Positions 1-10,600 of a stretch of DNA of 64,000 bases are shown here, in pieces; the stretch's first letter is position 1, and every line of letters begins with the position of its first letter. The notes beneath the pieces are model-generated. The model ran no database searches, was not told the origin of the DNA, and saw only the letters and a list, made by a program, of their open reading frames with translations. The stretch spans positions 18,104,001-18,168,000 of the forward strand of contig JBHGNT010000005.1 in NCBI GenBank assembly GCA_043228905.1, in the 5' to 3' direction. The stretch comes from Azolla caroliniana (lineage: Eukaryota; Polypodiophyta). The translations under genes were made by a program, and so were the position numbers.

Positions 1-559
1 TCCATTTTAACAGAAGACCCTAACCCATTTCACCCTTTTTTCAATTCGGAAAACACAAAACCCTGATTCGGAAAACACACAAAAATAGCAAAAACTAGTT
101 CAGACAATGATAAAATACATATCTAAATGATTTGTGGTGGTGATGTTGATCGTAATGCAAGTGGCAATGCTGATCATAATGTTGCACGTCTATGATTGTC
201 AAAAATCCTGCCAAATAGCACAATCTCTTATTTGAAAAATGTCAAAAAATTGACAAGCACTTGGTTTTATACCCTAAACCCTTGTAAGTCGCACGACCCA
301 ATAATTGTAAGTCGGGCGTCTTCTGTAGACCATGGTGTCTAAATATTATAATTAGGGCGTCTTTTATAAAGTAGGATGTTTGAATATTATAAGTAGGGTG
401 TATTTTATAGAGTAGGGGTTCTGAATATTATAAGCAGGGCATCTTCTGCATAACAAGGTGTCTACAGGGTGTGAGTAGGGCATCGTCTACGGAGCAGAGT
501 GTTTGCAGGGTGTGAGTTGTTGACGCTTGTGCGGTGTCTAATCTATTGTAGTAGATTGT
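1..559. other. AT-rich intergenic DNA, no gene seen
   Basis: No reading frame of note occurs on either strand. The only structure seen is the 41-bp tandem repeat listed separately at about 305-515. Confidence 0.5.
305..515. repeat. Degenerate 41-bp tandem repeat, about 5 copies
   Basis: Units share a core like AGTAGGGCGTCTTTTATA followed by GTTTGAATATTATA and recur about every 41 bp. The first three or four keep the AATATTATA end; the last two have the variant CTACAGGGTGTGAG. The copies are diverged, so the array is old. I cannot assign it a function. Confidence 0.6.
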
Positions 560-930
560 GTGGAAGCATGTGTAGGATCTTGGTGTGGAGGAGGCAAGCA
601 TAGAGTAAACATGAGGTAGTGTGTACTACTTGTGTTACAAGTACTATTCAGTATGCACAAAGAGAACAGAGAGATGTATATGGAAATGAGAAGATCTTAC
701 ATTAATCAACATCACATTGTACATGGTGGAATGCCTCCTATTTATACATGAGAGGGCTCTCTTAGCCCTAACTCCAAGGAAGTGTACACACTAGGACTTA
801 CAATATTAGGAGTAGGATTTTTAGCCCAACAAAATCCCATGTCAAAGGACTACTCTAATTGATACAAGAATTCGGTAGGAATCTCCTCTGTAGGCCTAAG
901 TGCAATCTACGTAGAAATACAAGCTAGGAA
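560..930 (-). mobile_element. LTR of a degraded copia element (minus orientation)
   Basis: Read on the minus strand, this stretch follows the 3' end of a copia pol fragment and contains a TATA-like CATGTATAAATAGG near 745-760, as expected for a plant copia LTR. The exact ends were not resolved, and no second LTR of this family was recognised in the window. Confidence 0.45.
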
Positions 931-1680
931 TCAAGAGTAGTTGGAGAGGGTACGTAGAGTCGGTTTGATGCTCCATCGGCTCGATCGACTTCGTGCTCTG
1001 TCGGTCTCGATCGGCTTGGTGCTTTGTGGCTCTTTCGGCCCTTCTCCTACTTCCTTTGATTTAGTTATTTGGTTTTGTTTGCTTGTTGTAGTCCCATCTA
1101 TCAACTTGGTCAGGCAATTGGCGATGTTCACCTCGGTGTCGATCTTTTAGATTTTGAGCTTCTTGTTAGCAATGAGCTCCTGAATGTGATGAAACCTCAC
1201 CTCTATGTGCTTCACCTTTGCATGATAGACTGGATTCTGCATGAGGTGTATTGTACTCTTTGAGTCGCAATGCAGGATCGGAGTGATTTGGACAATTCGG
1301 CTCATGGTCGAAAAGTAATCCGTCAGTCGTTACAGGCAAATAACTTCTTTTGCTTATTTGGACGCAACTATGTATTCGGCCTCTGCTGTAGAGAGAGTTG
1401 TACACTCTTGAAGTTTCGATCGATCTCCATGATATTGCTCAGCCTGCATAGGTGAACACATATCCTAAGGTCGACTTCAGATTCTCAGAGTTTTCGGCAT
1501 AGTCGGAGTAGGTGTAGCCTTCAACCTTGGTTGGATGTCCCAAACCAAATGTCAGTTGCATATTCTCCGTTTCTCGAAGGTAGCATAATATTTTCTTGAT
1601 GGCTTCCCAATGCGTCTTCCCTAGGTTCGACATATACTGACTGGTAGCACTTACGACATAAGTGAGATCAAGTCGGGTGG
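931..1680 (-). pseudogene. Copia pol 3' fragment (RT end and RNase H)
   Basis: Minus-strand fragments in several frames spell the end of a Ty1/copia polyprotein. About 1439-1680 gives a block around TSQYMSNLGKTHWEAIKKIL, and about 1160-1260 gives the NPVYHAKVKHIEVRFHHI motif. About 931-1131 gives the final ANCLTKLIDG motif. The frame changes at least twice and everything upstream of the RT end is missing, so this is a dead 5'-truncated copy. The LTR-like sequence at 560-930 lies at its 3' end. Confidence 0.75.
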
Positions 1681-2319
1681 TGATTTCTATATATTATCAG
1701 CTTAATCCACAAATTCTGGGGAATCATAGCTCATTGGCGCCCAAAGTCCCCAATCTCCCTAGACCCTAGACAAAGAGTCTCTTGGGACATTATCTAATCT
1801 AATACATTTAGGTCTTAATCCACTATGCTTGTAGGTTAATACCCACCATGGAAATAACATAATGTTACATAATAATCAACTTATCATGTCATGGGAATCA
1901 TAATATGATATTATGACCTAATCATAACTTAATCAATCATACATGCCTGAGATAATCAAAATGTAATGTTAGTTTCCTAACCTAATTAGCAGGAAATTCA
2001 TATTTGTGAAAATCAATGTTAAGATTCAAGAATGTGCTTTATATGATAGCACTCGAATTCTTTTGAAGAGATGTAAGAGGTTGGGAAAACAAAACAAAGT
2101 GATTCAATGGACGAATGAACTATTGATGCGCCACATGCAACATGCAATCATCGAGTTTCGCATCTCGATATGTAAGCATAGGCAATCGATGAAGTATATC
2201 ACATTCACGATCACCCACTCACTCGTTGATCCTCACCATGGGCTAGGTCCTGCCTCATAGACCAAAATTGGCCTTCCATGGACATTAAAAATAAATCATT
2301 CACTCTGTCTGTATGTCTG

Positions 2320-2385
2320 TCTCTCTCTCTCAGCCACACACACACCAATGCGCGCCCACACACACACACACACACACACACCACA
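2320..2385. repeat. CT/CA microsatellite
   Basis: A CTCTCT run passes into two CA runs separated by a short GCGC-containing interruption. Confidence 0.9.
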
Positions 2386-2485
2386 CTCTTTCTCTATCCA
2401 CGGTCACTCTCTACCGTGGACGATAAAAAATCTATTCACTCTGGTTCCAGAATTCATGTTATTTGCCACTCAAGAAAGATTGAAG

Positions 2486-2572
2486 ACCATCATCATCGTT
2501 GTGATCATCATCTTCTTCATGATCACGATCACGATCGTCATCGTCATCGTCATCATCATCATCTCTGTCTCT
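2486..2572. repeat. Imperfect ATC/ATG trinucleotide repeat
   Basis: A run of CATCATCATCG-type triplets mixed with CACGAT units. It creates an artificial histidine/aspartate-rich frame on the plus strand. Confidence 0.85.
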
Positions 2573-2753
2573 CTCTAAGAAACCTAATAAACACTAAATC
2601 CCCCATCCCCACCCTACCCAAGCCAGCGCAGCCTAGTCCATAAATCGTACGTTAACATATTTTGCAAACGACGAAATGGGTGATACTTTCGGTAGGTGGA
2701 GAGTAGTAGTAACATATCGAGAGAGAGGTATGTGTCAACATAGATGGGTGGAC

Positions 2754-2755
<2 letters not shown>

Positions 2756-2789
<34 letters not shown>

Positions 2790-2808
2790 TGTGTGTGTGT
2801 GTGTGTGG
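2756..2808. repeat. (GA)n-(TG)n compound microsatellite
   Basis: About 16 GA units are followed directly by about 10 TG units. Confidence 0.9.
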
Positions 2809-3410
2809 TGAGAAGTAGCCGGTTCAAAATTTATGAACCGGCTAGATTCCTTTGTCCCTCACATTGGCCAACATAAATCCCAATGTAACCAAAACGTTGA
2901 CACTTTTCTTGGGACTTTGCCCAATATTGCTTCACACCTACTAAGGGAATTTCATGGAAAAAATTTACAGATTTCTATTGAAAGAAAAGGGCTTTATAAC
3001 ACGCACATGCTCCCAATACTCATATATTGAAACATTCATATTTGTCCACATATTTGCTTTTGAGAATATCTACGAAAATAAAAATCATGAAGAAAAAAAA
3101 CTAAATAAAAAAATTAAAAATAAGTAGTAAAATAAGATGATAAGAGTAGAAGTGCAATAAATGAATGTTAAAAAACGAGAAATGAATGATCAATAAATAA
3201 TAAACGAAGTTGATTAAAGTGGAAGTCCAAAAAATGAATGTTAAAAATAAGTTCAAGATGGGGCCTGAAGTCATGACCTTTGACATAACATGAATGCTTT
3301 AACCAATGTCCAAAAATTACATCAAATATTTTTATAAATATTTACGCTCGAATGCGTTCTTAAGCCATTCACGAAAAAATGCATCAAGAACATCAATATT
3401 TGGACTTGTG

Positions 3411-3933
3411 GTTTTGAAGAGAACAAGATCAACCACAACCGATTATAACTCACAAGTGGAAATGAAAGAATAGAAAATGAATACACAATCAAGAGGATAC
3501 ATGATAATTACGTGGAAAACCCTGAAAGGGAAAAATCACGGGAGCCCATAGACTCCGAATTGTTACACTGTATATGAAAGGATACAAGGAGACTCGCGGG
3601 CAACAACCTCGACCTCGTCTTCGTTTAACAGACGCTTACAAGAGAGTTACATCTTACTCTCACACACTCTCTCTTACACAATCAACTATATCAACAACAT
3701 AGATATCTAACTACTTGCCCTAATTATATTTATACTCATATACGATATGGGCTGTTTACAAATATAGGCCTGAGTCAGCTATTATCCAAATCGATTATTG
3801 TTCGCTTTTCGGCCTTGACCGAATCGATAATTGGTCCATTTTTTGGCCTCGACCGAGTTACTATCGACTGATTAAGCTTACTCTTCTCTCTGACTCGCAC
3901 TCTCCTCCCATTGGAGGGACCTATTTCTCAACA
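3411..3933 (-). mobile_element. Solo-LTR-like block (minus orientation)
   Basis: On the minus strand it would start TGTTGAGAAATAGG, the reverse complement of the bases ending at 3933. It contains the conserved plant LTR block read on the plus strand as ACGTGGAAAACCC...AATCACGGGAGCC near 3512-3546. TATA-like sequence lies near 3728. No internal coding region adjoins it, so a solo LTR is likely. No clear target-site duplication was found, and the left end is approximate. Confidence 0.5.
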
Positions 3934-4889
3934 AGTTTCAATTCAATGAGTAGAAATGATAGCATTAGGCTCAAGGACTTTGTAAAACATAGTTTTACAA
4001 CATTGTTGAGCAAGCAAGCTCAACATGGGCTAGACCGGATGGACAAGCAGTTAGGCCACACTAGAATCAATCTGGTTGGCTAGGCCCACTTAGGTTGATA
4101 AGCCTAAGCTCGGGACTAGGTTTCGAACCGGATGCCGGAAGAGTTGAAGAAGCCGGATAACGGATCGAGATGACCTTAGAATGTCGAGGACAATATACAT
4201 AACCATAACTTGATACTAAATGGAAAAAGTGATAAGGAACTTACAAACATTGATGAAAATATACATTACCAAATTTGGCCTCTTATGCTCACATAGTAGT
4301 GATAAACACTAATGAAATATATTCACAACAAGAACTAAACGGATCTTGTACAAATACTAAAAGTGATTGGATGTTGAGACACTTATAACACTAGGAAATG
4401 TAAACAAACCCATACGGGGATATCCTTTGACTAATCTAAACATTGTTGAATGAACAACAATTTTCCAACTCGAAGGGAGACAACTTTCGCATGTCGATTG
4501 CCTCCTCATACATTAGGATATCTCCAAGTTACCTTGTCGACAAATATTAGATACAATTGATTCGATGTCGAGAAGCTTATTAATAATAGTGAGTGTAAAC
4601 AAGCCCTTACGAGAGTATCCTTCGAATGATCTAAAACATTGTCGAATTGGTCGACTATTTTTTTTCAAATTGAGAGGAGACAACTTGTGCATGCCGATCA
4701 CCAACAAGATCTCTCTCTCTCTCTCTCTAAGTTACCTCACATACACAGAGGAGAACTCCCGATAGCTCCATCTCTTGTCTTGGGCGGGCATGGACCTGTG
4801 GCGCTAGACCGAACAATGAGACGTCATGGAAGAAGAGGTCCTTGGTTTCCACGGAACCAAACAAGAGGGGACTCTAGTTTTCCATTGTC
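3934..4889. other. Intergenic DNA with a diverged duplication
   Basis: No gene is supported. The stretch from about 4000 to 4180 is GC-richer and resembles fragments of copia LTR (GAGCAAGCAAGCTCAAC, CCGGATGCCGG), but I cannot place it in an element. Confidence 0.4.
4370..4702. repeat. Two diverged direct copies, offset about 190 bp
   Basis: The segment around 4390-4480 (GTAAACAAACCCATACG...GGGAGACAACTTTCGCATG) recurs around 4590-4690 (GTAAACAAGCCCTTACG...AGGAGACAACTTGTGCATG). The copies share the same order of blocks with many substitutions, so this is an old local duplication. Confidence 0.6.
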
Positions 4890-5100
4890 CTAGTGTGAAC
4901 CCATGTTTGATTCATAATTCATGGGGGTTGCAAATGAAGTGGCATTCTGCTCCTCCTCACTATCTGTTCCCTCCTTAATCTCACAATTAGCAGAATTAGA
5001 GGTGCTAATCGTGTGTGACTCAAAGGTTAAGGAAGATTTATTAACATACAAATTTTGGGGCTTCATTGGTTGAGTTAGAGCTCTGAATTGGATGATTGAT
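4890..5100 (-). other. Open, coding-like stretch downstream of the 5132-5602 ORF
   Basis: One minus-strand frame stays open for about 65 codons and ends with a TAG at 4890-4892. Its translation is Ser/Glu-rich (EIKEGTDSEEEQNATSF). A sequence CCAATTCAG just inside its upstream end could serve as a splice acceptor. It may be a second exon of the neighbouring ORF, but the implied intron (about 60 bp) is short for a plant and the reading phase does not fit the best donor. Weak support. Confidence 0.2.
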
Positions 5101-5131
5101 TGTTAGGGCTCGAAATCACGTCCATCAGAAG

Positions 5132-5602
5132 TCATTGTCCTCTCACATTATTCGCTTCTAAGTCCTGATTTATGGAACGATTAGAGGACATATTTGGTCG
5201 AATTGGATCAACAAGAGAATTGGGTTGGATTAAAACTGAAGAATTAGGGCAGATTTGAGGATTAATGGCTGGATGGGGGCGAAAATGAGTGCTTTTTCCA
5301 ATAGTATATGGGGTTTTATTTATTGAAGAAGAAGAAGAAGAAGAAACGTGGCTTTGATTGCTACGATTATCTTCAGAAGAAAAACGAAAGAATCCATGGA
5401 AGGTTCTTCTGATGTGAGAGAGGAGGAGGCAGAGGCGAATGATGGAGGCTGCGGCGAGAGAGATAAAGAAAAGCATGGGACCCAAAGAGTAAGAAGGAGA
5501 ATATGATGAAGAATGACTGTCGTCTAAGGTAGAGTTGTGTGAAGAAGCCATGGAAGCTTTGTCTGTGTTCCTTTTGTCATAGAATACTCTTCTTGATCCC
5601 AT
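5132..5602 (-). CDS. Hypothetical protein with one membrane segment, possibly a first exon
   Basis: An open frame of 156 codons not explained by any repeat family seen here. A second Met at codon 18 (MASSHNSTLDD) is an alternative start. Residues about 40-62 (LGPMLFFISLAAASIIRLCL) form one strongly hydrophobic helix followed by basic residues, which would suit a single-pass membrane protein with a cytosolic tail. A serine run in the middle comes from a GAA/TTC microsatellite at about 5327-5345. The end at AATGTGAGAGG could be a splice donor rather than the true terminus. I do not recognise the family. It could be a host gene fragment or a chance ORF. Confidence 0.35.
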   Translation of the reverse strand: MGSRRVFYDKRNTDKASMASSHNSTLDDSHSSSYSPSYSLGPMLFFISLAAASIIRLCLLLSHIRRTFHGFFRFSSEDNRSNQSHVSSSSSSSINKTPYTIGKSTHFRPHPAINPQICPNSSVLIQPNSLVDPIRPNMSSNRSINQDLEANNVRGQ

Positions 5603-6903
5603 GGGCAGTTCTAACTTCTCCTCTTCACATGGTAGTTCATACTATCCATACCAAAGAGTTCTTTGTACCCCGGCCCAACACATAACTTCTTGTCGAACTC
5701 AGGTGCCAACACAAATCCGCTTAGGACTAGCCCGTCTAACAAATAGCTCCCACGAGGACAAAGCCCTTGTATAGCTCAATTGCATACGCTACTACCCAAT
5801 CGAACTTCCTTTAAGCGCATGTAGCGCATGTAGTGCATGTGTCTGTACTGTATTGGTCGTGGTCATACAATGGTCTCATCTGGGTTGTCGACTGAGAGTG
5901 AGAGCCACAAGGTCTGTCAATTAGCAAGCTCTAAAACCTTTTCCGTTGTTGCAAGAATCCATGATGTGAAATGCAAAGCATGACCATCGGGATCCTGAAC
6001 CATGTAATGTGCTCGGTATGAATGTGGTTGGGGTAAACAAATGACTTTGCACTCTTTTGGACTCGTTTAATCAAGCTTCTTGTCTAGTACTTTTCAAAAT
6101 ACATTATGTGTGGAATAATGTACTCGGTATAACCGTGAGTGTGGATTTGTTTGTGCATGCACATATGCTTGTGGATATGTATTAAGTGTGAGTGCACATG
6201 CAAGCATGTTGAACGTGCACATATTTGCATTGAACTACATGTGTACTACATATAAAAGTGGAAATGTTCTTCATGTGCTTAATGCATGTTTTCGTTGGCA
6301 TGAGGCACATGAACACATTTGTGAGAATCTGCATGTATGTGTGTCATAAATTTACATGAACTACAGGGTATTCTAGGAGTGTAAAGTTCCCTCCCTCTCT
6401 TTATATAAGTGGGTAGAGCTCTAGAGGCGGAAGTGTATGTGGTCAGGTTGAAGGGGATCCATACTAGGTGAGAGGCCTTGGCTTGATGGGATGGGGCAAC
6501 AAGCTAAGCACATTGATTAATGATGGAGAACAACAATTATAGTTGTTATGTCGATGGGGAAAGGGCTTGTTGCTTGCTCCTCTTCATTCCCTCTTTGAGC
6601 TTAGATGGCATGTCATGTAAATGCTCCCTAGTAAGAAGAAATTCCTTCATGTACAAAATTGTTTTGGAAGGCTTCAGTTGAGATGGCCAATTGCAGCTGA
6701 GAATAGAGTTAACACCTCTAATTTCCTCATTGATTATGGGCCTCTAGCCTTATGTTACGTGCATAACTATAACTAATCACGAGATAGTTTTTCCATAATC
6801 ATATTATGAGTACATACTTGAGGGTTAATTCAAAAAGGAACGAGGGTATAAATTGTTATATTCAATTCTACAACGTTAGATAACTATTATGTGTATTATT
6901 TAT
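5603..6903. other. Intergenic DNA, no gene seen
   Basis: No credible ORF. The part from 6120 to 6360 is rich in alternating TGCACATG/CATATG-like purine-pyrimidine steps. A TATATAAG lies at about 6401 without a recognisable gene behind it. Confidence 0.5.
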
Positions 6904-7304
6904 TGTAAACGTAAGTGTTTGCGGAAGCGTAAAACAGAGAACAACAAAGAGAGAGAGAGAGAGAGGCAGAGAGAGCAGAACGTAATTTCAAAATTATATC
7001 AAGACTCTGTACACACACTGTGCTAAGTAGCACTATTTATACAAGTCCTCTTGGGACTGACAGAAGTACCATGTACTTCAATGCTCACACGAGCATCTGA
7101 CACTTACTACGAGACTATAGCTACCTAGTAGTCTATCCTATACTAGGCTTCCGACTAGTCTTCCGGTTACAGATTGCACCTGGCCTCCACTGCTTGCCGG
7201 TTTGGTTGCTCACCGTCATACCGATCCGTTTCGCCCGATCCGTCTCGCTTACCGGCTCCGGCTTATTAAGCCGATCCGGCTCCGGTTGAGCTTGCCGCTC
7301 AACA
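6904..7304 (-). repeat. 3' LTR of copia-1
   Basis: 401 bp, ends TG...CA. It contains a GA microsatellite near the R/U5 part (about 6951-6965) and a minus-strand TATA-like block (reverse of CACTATTTATACAAG, about 7029-7043). Paired with 12436-12838. Confidence 0.95.
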
Positions 7305-7619
7305 CTCCCCCTCAAACTCAACCTGAGGTGGGGTCGTAGTGTCGACCTCTGTGGCAGTTGGTTCTTCCAACCGACTTCTCCTGGTGTCACTCCGCCTTGC
7401 TCGTGCTCCTCGTCTGGTCCGGTCCCCTTTGCCGCGAACCCTTTGGTTCTGCGTGCCTCGACCCTCTCGGTCGGCATGTCTGCTCAATAGGCCCATCTCA
7501 GCACTCACGTTGTTGTGACTTCGGCGCTTGCCGATCCGTCGGTTCTCCCACGATGGCATCGACTTCCGCTGTGTCCGTGTCCCCTTGGCCTTCAGTCGAT
7601 CCGACTCATCCGGATCCAT
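7299..7619 (-). CDS. Possible small basic accessory ORF of copia-1, downstream of pol
   Basis: A frame of 106 codons begins at the ATG directly after the pol stop (TAGATG at 7617-7622) and ends using TGTTGA at the LTR start. The product is Arg/Lys-rich (RRIGKRRSHNN, ADREGRGTQ). The related element copia-B keeps recognisable matches in this frame (about 53387-53548 and 54607-54715), including KR.SHNN, ADREGRG, RAR and PQV, although with stops. Another frame of the same DNA also shows matches between the two elements (EGQ..., APKSQQR). The DNA is therefore conserved, but which frame is coding, if any, is unsettled. Confidence 0.3.
   Translation of the reverse strand: MDPDESDRLKAKGTRTQRKSMPSWENRRIGKRRSHNNVSAEMGLLSRHADREGRGTQNQRVRGKGDRTRRGARARRSDTRRSRLEEPTATEVDTTTPPQVEFEGEC
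7305..7319 (-). other. Polypurine tract of copia-1
   Basis: The minus-strand sequence GAGTTTGAGGGGGAG lies directly before the LTR start TGTTGAGCGG. It is the expected primer for plus-strand DNA synthesis. Confidence 0.85.
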
Positions 7620-10600
7620 CTATTGATCCGAGTCAACTGTCTCCGACTCGTTCCAGCTCTTGTCCGAATCGGTACACTCCGATTCGACTTCCGGCTTCAG
7701 GCCTCTCACCACATCGGACCACTTCCGTGTCTTGGCCTTCTCCATGCTTCCCTCGGCTTCTTCAGCCGGTGAACCGAAATCGAATTCTTCATTCGACTCT
7801 GTATCATGGTTAGTACCGTCGTGATGACCTCCGCACAACATGCACTTCTCTTCCTGAGTGCACAACTCTTCTTCACAGCCGCTTGCTCCGACCTGTTCGG
7901 ATGTGTCGACTTCCTTCCTTGACTCGGCTTCCTTCATCTTCTTGTCTCCTCTTCTTCCGGCTCTCCTCTTACCGACGGGTTCAACAGTTTTTTGGCCTTT
8001 GCCCGTTTCGGAAGAGACTTTGCCCTTGCTTCTCCCCCTCAAGTGCGGCACGTCGAGATGCTGAATACCAAGCATGTCGGTAAAGTGCTGCAACTTGTCC
8101 GATCCGAGCGGCTTGGTGAAGATATCGGCAAGTTGCCGATCCGTATGAACATATCGTAGGTCAACTTCACTGCTCAGGACCCGCTCACGCACGAAGTGGT
8201 AGTGCACCTCGATGTGCTTTGTGCGAGCATGGAACACGGGGTTCCTGGCGAGCTGCAGGCTGCTCATGTTATCGCAGTAAATCGGGATCGGGTTCGGTAC
8301 CTCGATCCGCAAGTCTCGCAGCAGTCGCCGAAGCCAAATGGCTTCACAAGTGGCAATGGTAGCGGCCCGGTACTCAGCCTCAGTGCTTGACAAAGCCATT
8401 GTGGGCTGCTTCTTGCTGCTCCACGCAACGGCCGCACTACCTATGGAGAACATGTATCCGGAAGTGGAGCGGCGATCAGATGCATCGCCGGCCCAGTCAG
8501 CATCTGTGTAACCGACAAGCTCTTCGGGTATACCTCGCCGGTATAGCAGTCCCCGGTCCTTAGTGCCGCTGACATACCGTAATATACGTTGCGCGCACTG
8601 AAGGTGCTCCACAGTCGGCTTCTGCATGAACTGACTTACCATGCCGACCGGATAACTGATGTCGGGTCGGGTGATGGTTAAGTAGATCAGGCTTCCGACA
8701 ACCTGTCGGAACCGTTTCTCATTGCAGGCCGGTCCGGAGTTGGGATGGAGCTTCTGGTTCCAGTCCAGGGGTGTGGAGACAGGTCGGCAATCCGTCATGC
8801 CGAACTTATACAGCATATTCAACACGTAATGTCGTTGTGAGAGCAATATGCCGTCGGGGGTCCGGATCACTTCGATCCCAAGAAAATAATGAAGGTCCCC
8901 CAGGTCCTTCATTTCGAATGCGTCCGACAACTGGGACTTGACGCGGTTGATTTCGGGAAGACCCGGTCCGGTGATGACTAAATCATCCACATACAAGAGT
9001 ATACATACCGGACCGTCAGAGCCTTGCTGGATGAACAACGAAGAGTCCGACTTAGAGACAACAAACCCCAGCTTACACAACCGGTGCGTGATCTTCGCGT
9101 TCCAAGGTCGGGGGGCTTGCTTCAAGCCGTAAAGCGACTTCTTCAGTCGGCATACCGCCGATTTGTTCATCTCCGATAGAAATCTGGGGGGCTGAGTCAT
9201 AAAGACTTCTTCTTCAAGCTCTCCTTGAAGGAAGGCGTTCTTCACATCCATCTGGTGAAGATGCCACCCCTTTGCCGCAGCAACCGCCAGTACCACACGA
9301 ACCGTCGTCATCTTCGCCACAGGAGCGAAGGTCTCGTCGTAGTCGATTCCGTGGGTCTGCGCGTATCCCTTCGCCACTAACCGGGCTTTGTACCGGTTAA
9401 CAGAACCGTCGGCGTTGTACTTGACCTTGTACACCCACTTGCATCCGATCGGTTTACAGTGATGGGGAGGATCAACTAGGTCCCAAGTTTCGTTGGCATC
9501 GAGTGCCCGCATTTCTTCGTCCATAGCGGCACACCAATTTGCATCCTTTGCCGCTTCTACATAGCTCTCCGGCTCACGCACTTCTGTTACCTTAGACATG
9601 TACGCATAATGATGCGTCATGTATTCATTGTACCCGTACCGCATGACGGGATCCTTCTGGCGGGTTGATCGGCGCAACGCACCGTCACCTGATTTGAGGC
9701 CCTTCTTGGCCAGTTCGGTCTTCGTTGCCGAAGATCCGCCTTTCTCCTTTCCGGAGTCGGATACGCACCGATCCGACTCATCGTTGCCGGTTTCGAATTC
9801 CGGCATCTTCCTCTTCCCCTTCTCTTTGCGCGTGAACCGTTTCCTTGGTTCCTTGCGCGGGGAGAGCACGGCAGAGTCTCCACCACTTGCCGTCTCTTCA
9901 TCTGACTGGTCCAACCGACTCAGTCGCTCGTTTGGGCCACTCAACTGCAACGATTCCGGACTCTCATCTTGAGTCCCGGCTTTATCATCCTCTTCCAAGG
10001 TTGATTCAGGCTCACTGGCCTGATCTTCCGGCATTGGGTCTGGATCGGAAGTCGGAGTCGGTACGGAGTACCAGGATGCCGATTCATCGAACTCGACATC
10101 CCAGCTAACTCGGACTTCCTTCGTCCGGGGGTTATAGCACTTATACCCCTTTTGCTCTGGAGCATAGCCGACTAGGATGCATTTTCCCGATTTTGCATCC
10201 AGCTTTCTCTGCTTCTGATCCGGCACATGCACATATGCTATGCTGCCGAATATCCGAAGGTGTCTTAAGTTTGGCTTGCGCCCGAAATACAGCTCATGAG
10301 CTGACACCTTGTCACCAATGCGGTTTTGTATGTAGACGACAGTCTGGACCGCCTCCGCCCAGTAGAACCGGGGCATGCTCTTCTCCTCCAGCATTGTCCT
10401 TGCCGCTTCGACGAGTGTCCGGTTCTTCCTTTCGGCCACACCGTTTTGCTCCGGTGTGTATTTGCAGCTGAACTCTCGCCGAATTCCCTTCTGCTGCAGA
10501 TAACTAGTGAATTGGCCGGAAAAATATTCCTTTCCGCCATCCGACCGAAGGCATTTGATCTTCCTCTCCGATTCCCGTTCCACCATCTTCTGGAGGCTCT

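Larger units (their letters stand above)
1681..3410. other. Intergenic DNA with microsatellites, no gene supported
   Basis: The longest frames here arise from simple repeats (His/Asp-rich or Thr/His-rich runs) and are not credible genes. The part from about 3050 to 3300 is very AT-rich. Nothing else was recognised. Confidence 0.5.

Noticed and set aside
2278-2643. Histidine/aspartate-rich ORF
   Set aside because: It arises from CA, CT and ATC/CAC microsatellites; no conserved composition outside the repeats.
5132-5602. Assignment of the ORF to a named membrane protein family
   Set aside because: Only one hydrophobic segment and low-complexity serine runs are visible; no diagnostic motif.
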